DNA of 64,000 nucleotides from Roseivivax lentus (GTDB lineage: Bacteria > Pseudomonadota > Alphaproteobacteria > Rhodobacterales > Rhodobacteraceae). The stretch is taken from assembly GCF_900156805.1 (NCBI RefSeq), contig NZ_FTOQ01000003.1, forward strand, positions 186,001-250,000. Reading direction: 5' to 3'. The notes below the pieces were generated by a model. The model saw only the letters and a program-made list of their open reading frames with translations. It had not been told where the DNA came from and did not search any database. Positions 1-9,071 of the stretch are shown piece after piece (the first letter of the stretch is position 1; every line of letters begins with the position of its first letter). A program made the position numbers and the translations under genes.

Positions 1-44
1 CCTATCCTCTCTCTCAAGTTGAAATCGAGAGAAGGCGCGAAGTC

Positions 45-1157
45 ATGGCGCCTGAGCGTCCCGGCGGTGCGGGCGCTTTCCCGAAACCGGTTGAGAGCCT
101 CGCGCCCGAAACCCCGGATCCGGCAGAGCTGTATGCTGCGCTGGATCTGGGTACAAACAGTTGTCGCATGCTGATTGCCCAACCCAAGGGCAGCCAGTTT
201 CACGTGGTCGACAGCTTCTCCAAATCCGTCCAGCTGGGCCTCGGGCTCGAACGGACGGGCCGTCTGTCGCGCAGCTCCATGGGCCGCACGATCGCGGCCT
301 TGCGCGTGTGCCAGCAGAAGATCAAGCGCCACAAGGTCAAGCACATGCGCCTCGTTGCGACCGAGGCCTGCCGCCGAGCGGCCAATGCGCGCGATTTCCT
401 GCGCCGCGTACGCCGCGAGACCGGCTTGCCGCTCGAGATCATCCAGACAGAAGAGGAGGCGCGGCTGGCGGTCATCTCCTGCGCGCCGCTCGTCTCCACC
501 CGCACGGAGCAGCTTCTGGTCGTCGATATCGGCGGCGGCTCCACGGAGCTGGTCTGGATCGACCTGTCCTCGGTGCCGCATCGGGAGCGGCCGCGCGCGA
601 TCATGCGGCTGCATGCGGGCTTTCACACCCAGGACAGCCCGTTCCCCGCGGCGAAGGTGGTCGACTGGATCTCGGTGCCGCTGGGCGTGGCCACGCTGCG
701 CGACCAGTTCTCGGACGTGGCGGACGATGCCGCGCGCTACGCGCTGATGTCCTGGTATTTCGAGGAAAACCTCGCCGAGTTCGCCCCCTACAAGGACGAG
801 CAGACGCGCGAGGGTTTCCAGATCGTCGGCACCTCGGGCACCGTCACCACGGTCGCCGCCTCGCATCTGGGGCTGCGCCGCTACGACCGGACCAAGGTGG
901 ACGGGCTGCGCATGACCTCGGACCAGATCGAGACGGTGATCCAGAACTACCTCGCCATGGGGCCCGACGGGCGGCGGCGCGATCCGCGTATTGGGCAGGA
1001 CCGGCAGGCGCTCATCATGTCGGGCGCTGCAATCCTGCAGGCGCTCCTGCGCTGCTGGCCCACGGACCGGCTGTCGGTCGCGGATCGCGGCCTGCGCGAG
1101 GGGTTGCTTTACGCCCAGATGTCGGCGCATGGGGTGCTGGAAGACGCGCCTTACTGA
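45..1157 (+). CDS. Ppx/GppA-family phosphatase (exopolyphosphatase-like)
   Basis: A 370-residue protein of the Ppx/GppA actin-fold family, which hydrolyses polyphosphate or pppGpp. The phosphate-1 loop is visible as [12 protein letters not shown] near residue 34 and the phosphate-2 motif as [13 protein letters not shown] near residue 160, with a later [11 protein letters not shown] segment. Only the catalytic core is present; the C-terminal HD-like region of E. coli Ppx (about 510 residues) is missing, as is common in alphaproteobacteria. The ATG follows a GAGAAGG-type ribosome site. rlmE begins 20 bases downstream, so the two are probably cotranscribed. Whether the substrate is polyP or pppGpp cannot be told from sequence. 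Confidence 0.93.
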   Translation: MAPERPGGAGAFPKPVESLAPETPDPAELYAALDLGTNSCRMLIAQPKGSQFHVVDSFSKSVQLGLGLERTGRLSRSSMGRTIAALRVCQQKIKRHKVKHMRLVATEACRRAANARDFLRRVRRETGLPLEIIQTEEEARLAVISCAPLVSTRTEQLLVVDIGGGSTELVWIDLSSVPHRERPRAIMRLHAGFHTQDSPFPAAKVVDWISVPLGVATLRDQFSDVADDAARYALMSWYFEENLAEFAPYKDEQTREGFQIVGTSGTVTTVAASHLGLRRYDRTKVDGLRMTSDQIETVIQNYLAMGPDGRRRDPRIGQDRQALIMSGAAILQALLRCWPTDRLSVADRGLREGLLYAQMSAHGVLEDAPY

Positions 1158-1177
1158 GCGCGGACGGGGGACTGGCG

Positions 1178-1945
1178 ATGGCGAAGAAAGTCGAAGACCG
1201 CAAAAGCTCGGGCCGGGGACAGCGCGACCTCAAAGTCAAGGTGAAGTCCGCGCGCGGGCGCAAGCTGTCCTCGACGCGCTGGCTGCAGCGCCAGCTCAAC
1301 GACCCTTACGTCAAGCGCGCCAATGCCGAAGGCTATCGCGGGCGCGCCGCCTTCAAGATCCTCGAACTGGACGACAAGTACCGCTTCCTCGTACCGGGGG
1401 CGCGCGTCGTCGATCTGGGCTGTGCCCCGGGCGGCTGGTGCCAGGTCGCGGTGAAGCGCGTCAACGCGCTGGGCGAAAAGGCGGGCAAGTCGCAGGGCCG
1501 CGTTCTGGGCATCGACCTGCAGGAGGTCGACCCGATCCCCGGCGCCGAGATCCACGTTCTGGATTTCCTCGAGGACGAGGCCGACGACCGCGTCAAGGAA
1601 TGGCTCGGCGGCAAGGCCGACGTGGTGATGTCGGACATGGCGGCGTCTTCCTCGGGACACAAGCAGACCGACCATCTGCGCATCATCACGCTTTGCGAAG
1701 CGGCGGCGCAACTGGCCTTCGACGTGCTGGAAGAGGGCGGCACCTTCGTCGCCAAGGTTCTGGCGGGCGGGGCCGAGGGATCGCTGCAGGCGCTTCTGAA
1801 GCAGCGCTTCACCAAGGTCGCCAACGTCAAGCCGCCGGCCTCGCGCAGCGATTCGTCGGAGAAATTCGTCGTCGCGATGGGCTATCGCCCGGAAAGCCGG
1901 GATGCGGTGGCAGAGGCGGACGCGGACGACCCGCTGGCAGGCTAG
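1178..1945 (+). CDS. rlmE: 23S rRNA (uridine-2552-2'-O)-methyltransferase RlmE
   Basis: A 255-residue SAM-dependent 2'-O-methyltransferase of the FtsJ/RrmJ family that modifies U2552 in the A loop of 23S rRNA late in 50S assembly. The SAM-binding motif [15 protein letters not shown] and the catalytic Lys-Asp-Lys-Glu residues are visible ([34 protein letters not shown]). The longer open frame that starts at 161 is only read-through within ppx; the ATG at 1178 gives the normal family length, including a basic N-terminal tail of about 45 residues ([16 protein letters not shown]) typical of alphaproteobacterial versions. Confidence 0.95.
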   Translation: MAKKVEDRKSSGRGQRDLKVKVKSARGRKLSSTRWLQRQLNDPYVKRANAEGYRGRAAFKILELDDKYRFLVPGARVVDLGCAPGGWCQVAVKRVNALGEKAGKSQGRVLGIDLQEVDPIPGAEIHVLDFLEDEADDRVKEWLGGKADVVMSDMAASSSGHKQTDHLRIITLCEAAAQLAFDVLEEGGTFVAKVLAGGAEGSLQALLKQRFTKVANVKPPASRSDSSEKFVVAMGYRPESRDAVAEADADDPLAG

Positions 1946-1955
1946 GGCGCAGGGG

Positions 1956-2156
1956 TCACGCGGTCTTGCCGGGCTCCGGTCGTCTGAGGCTGGCCCGGGC
2001 GTCTTCCCGCAGCCGGTGAAGCGCGTCGGGCGTCAGCGGCCGGTCGCCGTCGCGATCCGCAAGCCCCGTCTGCCGCCAAGCCTGCCGCTGGATCGCGAAC
2101 AGGATCTGCAATTGCCGGGCGCGCAGGCCGCGATCGCTGGGCGTGAAATGGCGCAT
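1956..2156 (-). CDS. Small hypothetical protein (66 aa)
   Basis: A 66-residue, Arg-rich protein that I do not recognise. Support for its being real is a strong AAGGAG ribosome site six bases before the ATG and a plausible fold-forming composition (repeated LRAR, LRED and SLRR helical segments). It lies between the convergent rlmE and the end of betI, with which it shares strand, 80 bases downstream. A TTAA-N7-TTAA sequence sits 26-40 bases upstream of its start. No membrane segment or signal peptide is visible. Confidence 0.55.
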   Translation of the reverse strand: MRHFTPSDRGLRARQLQILFAIQRQAWRQTGLADRDGDRPLTPDALHRLREDARASLRRPEPGKTA

Positions 2157-2181
2157 CGGGCTCTCCTTAGAGTACCCGGGA

Positions 2182-2196
2182 TTAATGCGTGGTTAA
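2182..2196 (-). promoter_or_regulatory. Candidate CtrA-type box (TTAA-N7-TTAA)
   Basis: Two TTAA half-sites with exactly seven bases between them, part of an 8-base direct repeat (TTAATGCG, 11-base period). This matches the alphaproteobacterial CtrA consensus. It lies 26-40 bases upstream of the 66-residue gene. CckA, the kinase at the top of the CtrA pathway, is encoded at 42.3 kb. A chance match is possible, since TTAA is short. Confidence 0.35.
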
Positions 2197-2236
2197 TGCG
2201 GCCAAATCGGGGTGCGCCTGGGGAAAGGTCGGGGAA

Positions 2237-2803
2237 TCAGCGGGTCAATTCCCGGTCGAGCGCGGCCATCACCAGCGCCACCGCCGGTGCGGGATCGACC
2301 GCCGCGCGGTCCAGTGCAAAGCGCAGATACAGCCCGTCGACCAGCGCCGCGAGCCGTTGCGCGGTTGTCTCGGCCTCGTCGCCGATCAGGGGCCGCAGCC
2401 CGTGCACGAGGTTCGAATGCAGTCGGCGGTGATAGAGCGTCAGCAGGCGCTGCGCCTCGGTCGAGGTCTGCGCCAGCACGTAGAAATTGAGCCACGATGC
2501 GATGGCGCCGTCCTCGAACTGCGCCTCGGCGAAGTTCTGGCGCAGGATCGCCTCGAGCCGCGCGCGCGGCGTGTCGCAGCCCTTGAGCGCGCGGCGGATC
2601 TGCGTGCCGTAATCGCGCAGGATGGAGCGCATCGCCGCCAGGAACAGCCGCTCCTTGTCGCCGAAATAATGGAAGGCGAGGCCCGGCGAGACGCCCGCGC
2701 GCTTGGCGATCTGACCCACCGTGACATTGAGCGTGCCTTTCGCGCCGATCTCGCGCAGGGTGGCTGCGATCAGTTGGCGGCGGCGGTCGGCTTCCTTGGT
2801 CAT
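2237..2803 (-). CDS. betI: Choline-responsive TetR-family repressor BetI
   Basis: A 188-residue TetR-family regulator. The N-terminal helix-turn-helix (residues about 10-55: REIGAKGTLNVTVGQIAKRAGVSPGLAFHYFGDKERLFLAAMRSI, read in pieces) and the C-terminal ligand domain match BetI, which represses choline uptake and oxidation genes until choline is present. The start was placed at MTKEADR rather than 13 codons upstream because this fits the family N-terminus. It is divergent from choline ABC genes, and a 20-base imperfect palindrome of the BetI operator type lies in the intergenic space. The betA/betB oxidation genes are not in the window. Confidence 0.88.
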   Translation of the reverse strand: MTKEADRRRQLIAATLREIGAKGTLNVTVGQIAKRAGVSPGLAFHYFGDKERLFLAAMRSILRDYGTQIRRALKGCDTPRARLEAILRQNFAEAQFEDGAIASWLNFYVLAQTSTEAQRLLTLYHRRLHSNLVHGLRPLIGDEAETTAQRLAALVDGLYLRFALDRAAVDPAPAVALVMAALDRELTR

Positions 2804-2860
2804 CGCGTCTGTATCGCCTCTTTCCCAAGACTTCGGTTGCATTCTCAGCTTAAGCCGTGA

Positions 2861-2880
2861 TTAATTGACGGGTCAATCAA
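2861..2880. promoter_or_regulatory. BetI operator between betI and choW
   Basis: The sequence TTAATTGACGGGTCAATCAA is an inverted repeat in which eight of ten pairs match, built on ATTGAC/GTCAAT arms. It resembles the BetI operator known from enteric bacteria. It lies 57 bases upstream of betI and 60 bases upstream of choW, so one dimer site could control both directions. Confidence 0.7.
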
Positions 2881-2940
2881 CAATCCGCGGCCCGGCGCCG
2901 ATCCCGGCCCGCCGCCCCAGCAACCAACAGGAGCGACCCA

Positions 2941-3780
2941 ATGCTCGACTGGCTGACCGCATACAAGATCCCCGTCGGCGACACCGCCGAGGCGATCTTC
3001 GACTGGATCCGGCAGAACCTCGGCTTTCTGCTCGATGCGCTGTCCTGGACAATGGAAAACCTGATCGACGGCATCCTGTGGGTGCTGGAGACGCCGCATC
3101 CCTTAATCATCATCGCGGCATTCGTCGCGATCACGTGGCTGCTGCAGCGCAACTGGAAGACCTGCGCCTTCGTCGCGCTCGGTTTTCTTTTCGTGCTCAA
3201 CCAGGATTACTGGGGCGAGACGCTCGAAAGCCTGACGCTGATCCTGTCGGCCTGCGTTGTGTGCATGGGGGTCGGCGTGCCCATCGGCATCGCCGCTGCG
3301 CACCGTCCGAAGCTTTATACCGCGCTGCGCCCGGTGCTCGACCTGATGCAGACGCTGCCCACCTTCGTCTACCTGATCCCGGCCATCGTCTTTTTCGGCA
3401 TCGGCATGGTGCCGGGCCTCATCGCCACGGTGATCTTCGTGGTGCCCGCGCCGATCCGGCTGACATATCTGGGCATTTCCTCCACCCCCACGGCGCTGAA
3501 AGAGGCTGCGACCGCCTTCGGCGCGACGCCCAGCCAGCTTCTGTGGAAGGTCGAAATGCCGTCGGCCTTCCCGCAGATCATGGCGGGTCTCAACCAGACC
3601 ATCATGCTGTCGCTGTCGATGGTGGTGATCGCGGCCCTCGTGGGCGCGGACGGCCTCGGCGTGCCGGTGGTGCGCGCGCTCAATCAGGTGAACACGTCGC
3701 TCGGCTTTGAATCGGGCTTCGTCATCGTCGTCGTCGCCATCATGCTCGACCGAATTCTCAACATGGGAGACCGCAAATGA
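2941..3780 (+). CDS. choW: Choline/betaine ABC transporter permease (ChoW/ProW type)
   Basis: A 279-residue inner-membrane permease of the ProW/OpuAB family. It has an N-terminal amphipathic stretch, then about six hydrophobic segments and the EAA loop region (LKEAATAFGATPSQLLWKVEMP) that contacts the ATPase. The start ATG follows CAGGAGCG. The stop overlaps the start of choV by four bases (ATGA), so the two subunits are translationally coupled. Divergent BetI and its operator point to choline as substrate. The binding protein gene (choX) expected with these two is absent from this locus. Confidence 0.9.
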   Translation: MLDWLTAYKIPVGDTAEAIFDWIRQNLGFLLDALSWTMENLIDGILWVLETPHPLIIIAAFVAITWLLQRNWKTCAFVALGFLFVLNQDYWGETLESLTLILSACVVCMGVGVPIGIAAAHRPKLYTALRPVLDLMQTLPTFVYLIPAIVFFGIGMVPGLIATVIFVVPAPIRLTYLGISSTPTALKEAATAFGATPSQLLWKVEMPSAFPQIMAGLNQTIMLSLSMVVIAALVGADGLGVPVVRALNQVNTSLGFESGFVIVVVAIMLDRILNMGDRK

Positions 3781-4808
3781 CCCATGCCGTTGAAATCGAC
3801 AACGTCTCCATCGTCTTCGGAGACGAACCCGAAACCGCCCTGCCGCTGATGGATCGCGGCATGGCCCGCCCCGACATCCAGAAGGAGACGGGGCAGGTGC
3901 TGGGCGTGCACAATTGCTCCATCGACGTGGAGGAGGGCGAGATCCTCGTGCTCATGGGCCTCTCGGGCTCGGGCAAGTCCACGCTGCTGCGCGCCGTGAA
4001 CGGGCTGAACCCGGTGGTGCGCGGGGTGGTGCGCGTCAATGACGGCGGCGCGATGGTCGGCGTGTCCGACGCCTCCAAGGACGAGTTGCGCCGCATCCGG
4101 CTCAACCGTATCGCCATGGTGTTCCAGCAATTCGGCCTCCTGCCGTGGCGCACGGTGCGCGAGAACGTCGCCCTGGGCCTCGAGCTTGGCGGCATGTCGA
4201 AGGCCGAGCGCGACGAGAAAGCCGACGACCAGCTGGGCCTTGTGGGCCTCGACGGCTGGGGCGACCGCAAGGTGGGCGATCTTTCGGGCGGCATGCAGCA
4301 GCGCGTGGGCCTCGCCCGCGCCTTCGCCACCGAAGCGCCGATCCTGTTGATGGACGAGCCCTTCTCGGCGCTCGACCCGCTTATCCGCAACAAGCTGCAG
4401 GACGACCTTCTGGAGCTGCAGCAGAAGCTCAAGCGCACGATCATCTTCGTTTCCCACGACCTCGACGAGGCCTTCAAGATCGGCAACCGCATCGCCATCA
4501 TGGAAGGCGGACGGATCGTGCAATGCGGCCGCCCGCAGGAGATTTATTCAAACCCCGCAAACGATTACGTGGCGGAGTTCGTGGCCCACATGAACCCCCT
4601 GGGCGTGCTGACCGCGCGCGACGTGATGGAGCCCGCGGACGGCACCCCGGCCAAGACCGTGCCCGCCGAGATGCGCGTCGCCGACGTGATGCGGCATTGC
4701 GCCGATGCCGACGGGCCGGTCGGCGTGGAGCGGAACGGCAAGCTCATCGGGCAGGTGAGTGAGACCGGATTGCTGCGCCGCCTGCTTGATCCGCGCGGGC
4801 AGGGCTGA
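3777..4808 (+). CDS. choV: Choline/betaine ABC transporter ATP-binding protein (ChoV/ProV type)
   Basis: A 343-residue ATPase. Walker A (GLSGSGKST), Q-loop (VFQQFGLLPWRTV), signature (LSGGMQQRVGLARA), Walker B with catalytic Glu (ILLMDEPFSALDP) and switch His (FVSHDLDEA) are all intact. The N-terminal extension of about 50 residues before the nucleotide-binding core and a C-terminal CBS-like region (residues about 280-340) are typical of ProV-class ATPases, where the CBS part senses ionic strength. It is coupled to choW by a 4-base overlap. Confidence 0.92.
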   Translation: MTHAVEIDNVSIVFGDEPETALPLMDRGMARPDIQKETGQVLGVHNCSIDVEEGEILVLMGLSGSGKSTLLRAVNGLNPVVRGVVRVNDGGAMVGVSDASKDELRRIRLNRIAMVFQQFGLLPWRTVRENVALGLELGGMSKAERDEKADDQLGLVGLDGWGDRKVGDLSGGMQQRVGLARAFATEAPILLMDEPFSALDPLIRNKLQDDLLELQQKLKRTIIFVSHDLDEAFKIGNRIAIMEGGRIVQCGRPQEIYSNPANDYVAEFVAHMNPLGVLTARDVMEPADGTPAKTVPAEMRVADVMRHCADADGPVGVERNGKLIGQVSETGLLRRLLDPRGQG

Positions 4809-4869
4809 CGGGCGCGGGGCCGCCCGCTAAGGTGGCCCCGAAGCGACCCGCAAAGAGGCCCGAGCAGAC

Positions 4870-5745
4870 ATGCAGACCATTGCCGCCGCCGTGACCATGG
4901 TCCGGGACGATGCGTTCTTTCTGGACAAATGGCTGCGCTATTACGGCGAGATGCTGGGCCGCGAGAACTGCTACGTCATCAATCACGGGCGCGGCGAGAT
5001 CGTGGCCGAGATGGCCCGCGGCTGCAACGTGATCGGCCTGCCGGGCGATCCCCATCCCGCCTTCGAGCGCAAGCGCTGGCGGCTTCTCAATGCCATGGTG
5101 ACGGGGCTTCTAGGCTATTATGCCCACGTGATCGTGGGCGACGTGGACGAGCTGGTCGTGGTCGATCCCGAAACCGGGCATGACCTTCTGTCCTGGCTCA
5201 AGGCCAAGAAGCGGCCGCGCGTCTACACGCCGGTCGGGCTCGACGTGGTCCACCGCATCGACCGCGAGCAGGCGGAGATCGGCAGCCATGTGCTCGGACC
5301 GCGGCGCCATGTGAAGCTGCTGCCGCATCATTCAAAGCCCTGCATTCTGGGCAAGCCCGCGCAGCTGTCGCGCGGCGGGCATTTCGCCAAGGCCGAGAAG
5401 CTGAACACGCCCGACGCGCTTTACCTGCTGCACCTGAAGTTCTGCGATTTCGGCCAATACGTGGAGGCGATGAACCGCCGCAACGCGGTGATCGCCGAGA
5501 TCGGCGTCGGCGTGCGCGACACCTCCATCGGGCGGCACTGGTTCGCCGAGGCGCGCGGCGAGGACCGTGCGGTCTTCGAGAGCTTTGCCGATATGGAAGA
5601 GCGCGAGGGCTTCGATCTGGGCTGGCTGCGCGCCGAGATGCAGGCCAGCTGGCAGCCGCGCGGCGAGACCGGGTTCTGGCAATTCGGCCGGCCGGATTAC
5701 GGGCTGCAATATCAGCTGCCGGAGCGTTTCTTCGGGCTGGTCTGA
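4870..5745 (+). CDS. Glycosyltransferase-like protein (GT2/GT92 type)
   Basis: A 291-residue soluble protein that resembles the glycosyltransferase family 2 / GT92-like proteins common in Rhodobacteraceae. The N-terminus (TMVRDDAFFLDKWLRYYGEMLG) matches the typical start, and HVIVGDVDELVVVDP (near residue 95) is a DxD-type nucleotide-sugar and metal-binding motif. There is no signal peptide or membrane helix. It sits 61 bases after choV on the same strand but shows no functional link to choline uptake. Acceptor and sugar donor are unknown. Confidence 0.7.
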   Translation: MQTIAAAVTMVRDDAFFLDKWLRYYGEMLGRENCYVINHGRGEIVAEMARGCNVIGLPGDPHPAFERKRWRLLNAMVTGLLGYYAHVIVGDVDELVVVDPETGHDLLSWLKAKKRPRVYTPVGLDVVHRIDREQAEIGSHVLGPRRHVKLLPHHSKPCILGKPAQLSRGGHFAKAEKLNTPDALYLLHLKFCDFGQYVEAMNRRNAVIAEIGVGVRDTSIGRHWFAEARGEDRAVFESFADMEEREGFDLGWLRAEMQASWQPRGETGFWQFGRPDYGLQYQLPERFFGLV

Positions 5746-5784
5746 GCCACCCCTTCCTTCACCGACGGACCGATGCGTGGCCCG

Positions 5785-6675
5785 TCACGACGGGTGCGGC
5801 CGCGCGGCCGGAGCTAATACAGAGATGTCCCGGACAAAGGCCAACAGGGCCGCCGCGGTTTCGTCGGGCGACTGATCGGGGAAGAAATGCCCGCCGGTCA
5901 CCGAGGCCGCGCGCATGTCCGCAAGCCGCGGCGCCCAGGTCGCGGGCACGTCCATCGCCCGCGCCATCGCGCCGTCCGCGCCGAAAAGGACTAGCGCCGG
6001 GCAGCCCACCTGCCGGTCCAGATCGGCACGGTCATGGACGATGTCCACGTCGATCGCCGCACGGTAATCGTCGCACATGGCGCGGATCGCCGCCGGATCA
6101 CGCCACGCGCGGCGGTACTCGGCCAGCAGGGTTTCGTCGAAATCCGAGAGGGACGCCTTGCCGAAACCCAGTAGGCAACGCTCGAAATAGGCGCTGGGCT
6201 CGTGGCCGATCATGGTTTCCGGGAAGGGCGCGGGCTGGGCCAGGAAGAACCAGTGGTAATAGGCCCGCGCGACCTCGTGGGTGAGGGTCGACAGAAGGTG
6301 CTCGGTCGGGACGATATCCATCAATGTCAGGCTGGCCACGGCGTCCGGCGCGTCAAGCGCCATCCGGTGCGCGACCCGCGCCCCCCGGTCGTGGCCCGCA
6401 AGGTGAAACCGCGCGAAGCCAAGGGCGGACATCAGCGCGCGCATCTCGCCCGCCATGGCCCGGAAGGACATCGCCTCGACGCCTTCGGGCTTCCAGCTGT
6501 CGCCATAGCCGCGCAGGTCCGCGGCGATCACCGTGTGACTGGCTGCGAGATCGGGCATCAGCGGGCGCCACATCGCGCGCATCTGCGGAAAGCCGTGCAG
6601 CATCAGAAGCGGCGGGCCGTCGCCTGCGCGGTCATAAGCGACCGTGCGGCCGTCGATGTCGATGAAATCGGTCAA
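5785..6675 (-). CDS. Alpha/beta-hydrolase, fluoroacetate dehalogenase-like
   Basis: A 296-residue alpha/beta-hydrolase. Residues that can be matched to fluoroacetate dehalogenase are all present: nucleophile Asp96 followed by Arg97 and Arg100 (GHDRGARV), Asp120 (LMDIVPT), the halide-pocket His141-Trp142 (YYHWFF) and Tyr204 (CDDYRAA), and catalytic His263 (GGHFFPDQ). The oxyanion loop is HGFPQ. These residues separate haloacetate dehalogenases from epoxide hydrolases, but activity on haloacetates is inferred. It is convergent with the preceding gene and has no neighbours that suggest a pathway. Confidence 0.75.
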   Translation of the reverse strand: MTDFIDIDGRTVAYDRAGDGPPLLMLHGFPQMRAMWRPLMPDLAASHTVIAADLRGYGDSWKPEGVEAMSFRAMAGEMRALMSALGFARFHLAGHDRGARVAHRMALDAPDAVASLTLMDIVPTEHLLSTLTHEVARAYYHWFFLAQPAPFPETMIGHEPSAYFERCLLGFGKASLSDFDETLLAEYRRAWRDPAAIRAMCDDYRAAIDVDIVHDRADLDRQVGCPALVLFGADGAMARAMDVPATWAPRLADMRAASVTGGHFFPDQSPDETAAALLAFVRDISVLAPAARPHPS

Positions 6676-6728
6676 GACAGGCTCCTTTCGGGGCGGGAGC
6701 CTCGGGTCTCATGCGCCGCGGCGCAAGC

Positions 6729-7262
6729 TCATTTCATGGCTTTGGAGGCGAAACGCACATCCGATACATCGATGCCGGTGATGTCCTGCGCGCCGTTGCT
6801 CACCACGGAGGCCAGAAGCTGGCTGGTGCCCGTCAGGACCGACACGCCGTCCTGCAAAGCCGCGGCGGGCGCTTGCGTCAGCAGGATCGCCCCGCAAGCG
6901 CCGGCCAGAACGCTGCCCGAGGCGCCGCGGAAATCGCGGCCCTTGAAGAGGAAACGCACGAGATGGAAACCCAGCGCCACGCCCGAGACCACCACCAGCC
7001 CGGTCAGCGCGTAGAGCACGTAATCGTGAAGCTCCGTCGAAAGCGATCCCTGCGCGAGGCTCGCCTCGAGGTAATCGCGGTTCTCGGCCACGGAAATCAC
7101 GAAGAAAATCCAGACGAAGGCGATGAAGGTCCACAGCATGGGCCGCTCGTTGCGGTTGCGGATCACCGACTTGCTGTAACCGTGACGCGCAAAATGTCCG
7201 TCGACCCGTTTGAGCCGATCCCGGAAATCCTGCTGCCCCAATTTGCGAACGGTTCTCTTCAT
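6729..7262 (-). CDS. Hypothetical membrane protein
   Basis: A 177-residue protein that I do not recognise. It has a basic N-terminal region of about 45 residues, then three hydrophobic segments: one beginning MLWTFIAFVWIFF, one at LYALTGLVVVSGVALGFHLV and one at GSVLAGACGAILL. The C-terminal tail of about 45 residues is probably soluble. I chose the ATG at 7262; a TTG ten codons upstream (7292) is possible but lacks a ribosome site. It stands alone between two unrelated minus-strand genes. Confidence 0.6.
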   Translation of the reverse strand: MKRTVRKLGQQDFRDRLKRVDGHFARHGYSKSVIRNRNERPMLWTFIAFVWIFFVISVAENRDYLEASLAQGSLSTELHDYVLYALTGLVVVSGVALGFHLVRFLFKGRDFRGASGSVLAGACGAILLTQAPAAALQDGVSVLTGTSQLLASVVSNGAQDITGIDVSDVRFASKAMK

Positions 7263-7433
7263 GCCGTAAGCTAGCCCACCGAATGTGACCAAAAATGGAA
7301 GGATCTCCGGCAGATCGGTGAATTAGTTAACGCAATTTAAGATTTTTGGGCAAGAAGCGGCTGACGTTGGGTCAATCGGCCGGCTTGGCCCACCGCATGC
7401 GGGGCGGCGGGCCGGTATTTCCAGGGAACGGGC

Positions 7434-8813
7434 CTAGACCGTCTTCATCGCATCCAGAATGCGCGCCCAGCTGCGCGCACCCTTGTGGAAGCTCGCCACG
7501 TCATACTTTTCGTTCGGGGAATGGATCGCGTCGTCGTCCTTGGCGAAACCGATCAGCATCGCCTCCATTCCGAGGATGGTCTTGAACAGCCCCGCGATGG
7601 GGATCGAGCCCCCCATCCCCGCGAACACGGCCTCTGTGTGCCATTCGTCCGACAGCGCCTGTCGCGCGGTCTCGAATTCGGGCCGCGAGGTATCCATGAC
7701 CGAGGCGGGCGCGCCGTCGCCCGCTTTCTCCCAGACGATCTCCGCATCGGCGGACAGGCGCGCTTCCACATGGGCACGCAGGCAGGCTCGGATATGGGCG
7801 GGGTCCTGATCGCCGACGAGGCGGCAGGTGATCTTGCAATGGGCCTCGGCGGGGATGACGGTCTTGGTGCCGGCGCCCTGGTAGCCGCCCCAGAGCCCGT
7901 TGATCTCGAGCGTGGGCCGGGCCCAGATCTGCTCCACCGCGGTGAAGCCGTCCTCGCCGTGGGGCTGGCTCATGCCGATCCGGCCCAGGAATGCGCCTTC
8001 GTCGAAACCGGCCTCCGCCCATTGGCGACGCAGCTCTTCGTCAAGATCGGGCACACCGTCATAGAAGCCCTCCACCGCGACGCGGCCCGTCTCGTCGTGG
8101 AAGCTCGCGATGATCTTCGAGATTTCCCGCAACGGGTTGAGCGCCGGGCCGCCATAAAGGCCCGAATGCAGGTCCATCTTCGGACCTTTCAGGGTGAACT
8201 CGTCCTTCACCATGCCGCGCAGTTGCGTGGCGATCGACGGAAGGCCGGGTGCGGCCATGGAGGTGTCGCAGATCAGCGCGAGGTCGGCTGTCAACTCGTC
8301 GGCATGTTCGCGCATGAACGGCACCAGCGAGGGCGAGCCCGATTCCTCCTCGCCCTCGAGGAAGATGGTGATCTTGCAGGGCAGGGTGCCCGCCTCGGCC
8401 ATGTAGGCGCGGCACGCCTCGATGAAGGTCATGAGCTGGCCCTTGTCGTCCGAGGCGCCGCGCGCGCGGATCACCTTTCCATCGGGCGTCTCCTCGATGG
8501 CGGGATCGAAGGGGTCGCGGTGCCACAGCTCCAGCGGATCGACGGGCTGCACATCATAATGCCCGTAGAACAGCAGGTGCGGGCCCGGCCCGTCGTGCTG
8601 CGCGACCACCATCGGATGGCCCGGCGTGTCCCGCTTCTCGGCCGCGAACCCGATGGCGGCGAGATCCGCGACCAGCCAGTCGGCGGCCTTCGCGCAATCC
8701 GCCTTGTAGGCGGGATCGGTCGAGATCGATTGGATTTTAAGTAGATCGAACAGCCGGTCGAGGGCGGCGTCGAGATCGGTATCGATGCGGGACAATACGG
8801 CGTCGAGTGACAT
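7434..8813 (-). CDS. M20-family dipeptidase/metallopeptidase
   Basis: A 459-residue zinc peptidase of the M20 (ArgE/DapE/CPG2-like dipeptidase) family. Metal ligands are visible in FYGHYDVQPVD, ARGASDDKGQ and LEGEEESGSPSL, the last containing the catalytic Glu and a Glu ligand; the dimerisation lid domain follows. The open frame continues upstream to 9035, but the ATG at 8813 (MSLDAVLSRIDTDLD) gives the expected N-terminus. Cytoplasmic, no signal peptide. Exact substrate unknown. Confidence 0.87.
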   Translation of the reverse strand: MSLDAVLSRIDTDLDAALDRLFDLLKIQSISTDPAYKADCAKAADWLVADLAAIGFAAEKRDTPGHPMVVAQHDGPGPHLLFYGHYDVQPVDPLELWHRDPFDPAIEETPDGKVIRARGASDDKGQLMTFIEACRAYMAEAGTLPCKITIFLEGEEESGSPSLVPFMREHADELTADLALICDTSMAAPGLPSIATQLRGMVKDEFTLKGPKMDLHSGLYGGPALNPLREISKIIASFHDETGRVAVEGFYDGVPDLDEELRRQWAEAGFDEGAFLGRIGMSQPHGEDGFTAVEQIWARPTLEINGLWGGYQGAGTKTVIPAEAHCKITCRLVGDQDPAHIRACLRAHVEARLSADAEIVWEKAGDGAPASVMDTSRPEFETARQALSDEWHTEAVFAGMGGSIPIAGLFKTILGMEAMLIGFAKDDDAIHSPNEKYDVASFHKGARSWARILDAMKTV

Positions 8814-9071
8814 GCGCGGGGCTCCATCCATGATTTGCGCGGACGGTATCATGCGCGCCTCCGCTGTCCAGCGATCCCGGGGCGGCGCGTCGCGGGATGA
8901 AGGTCCGGATGTCCCGACTTGGCATATCGTCGCGGGCTGGCGAAACTGGGGCGCATATGCTTGGCCCCGCGGGCGCGAAGGACTAAGTGCGGCAGCGAAC
9001 AGACGCAGGCGGCGCGCGCGGCGGGACAAGACCAAAGTGCGTGCTGCGGAAACCCGGTCGGGCAGCCATGC

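Noticed and set aside
7327-7340. Second CtrA-like box TTAA-N6-TTAA upstream of the membrane protein gene
   Set aside because: The spacing is six, not seven, and the surrounding DNA is AT-rich, so chance is likely.
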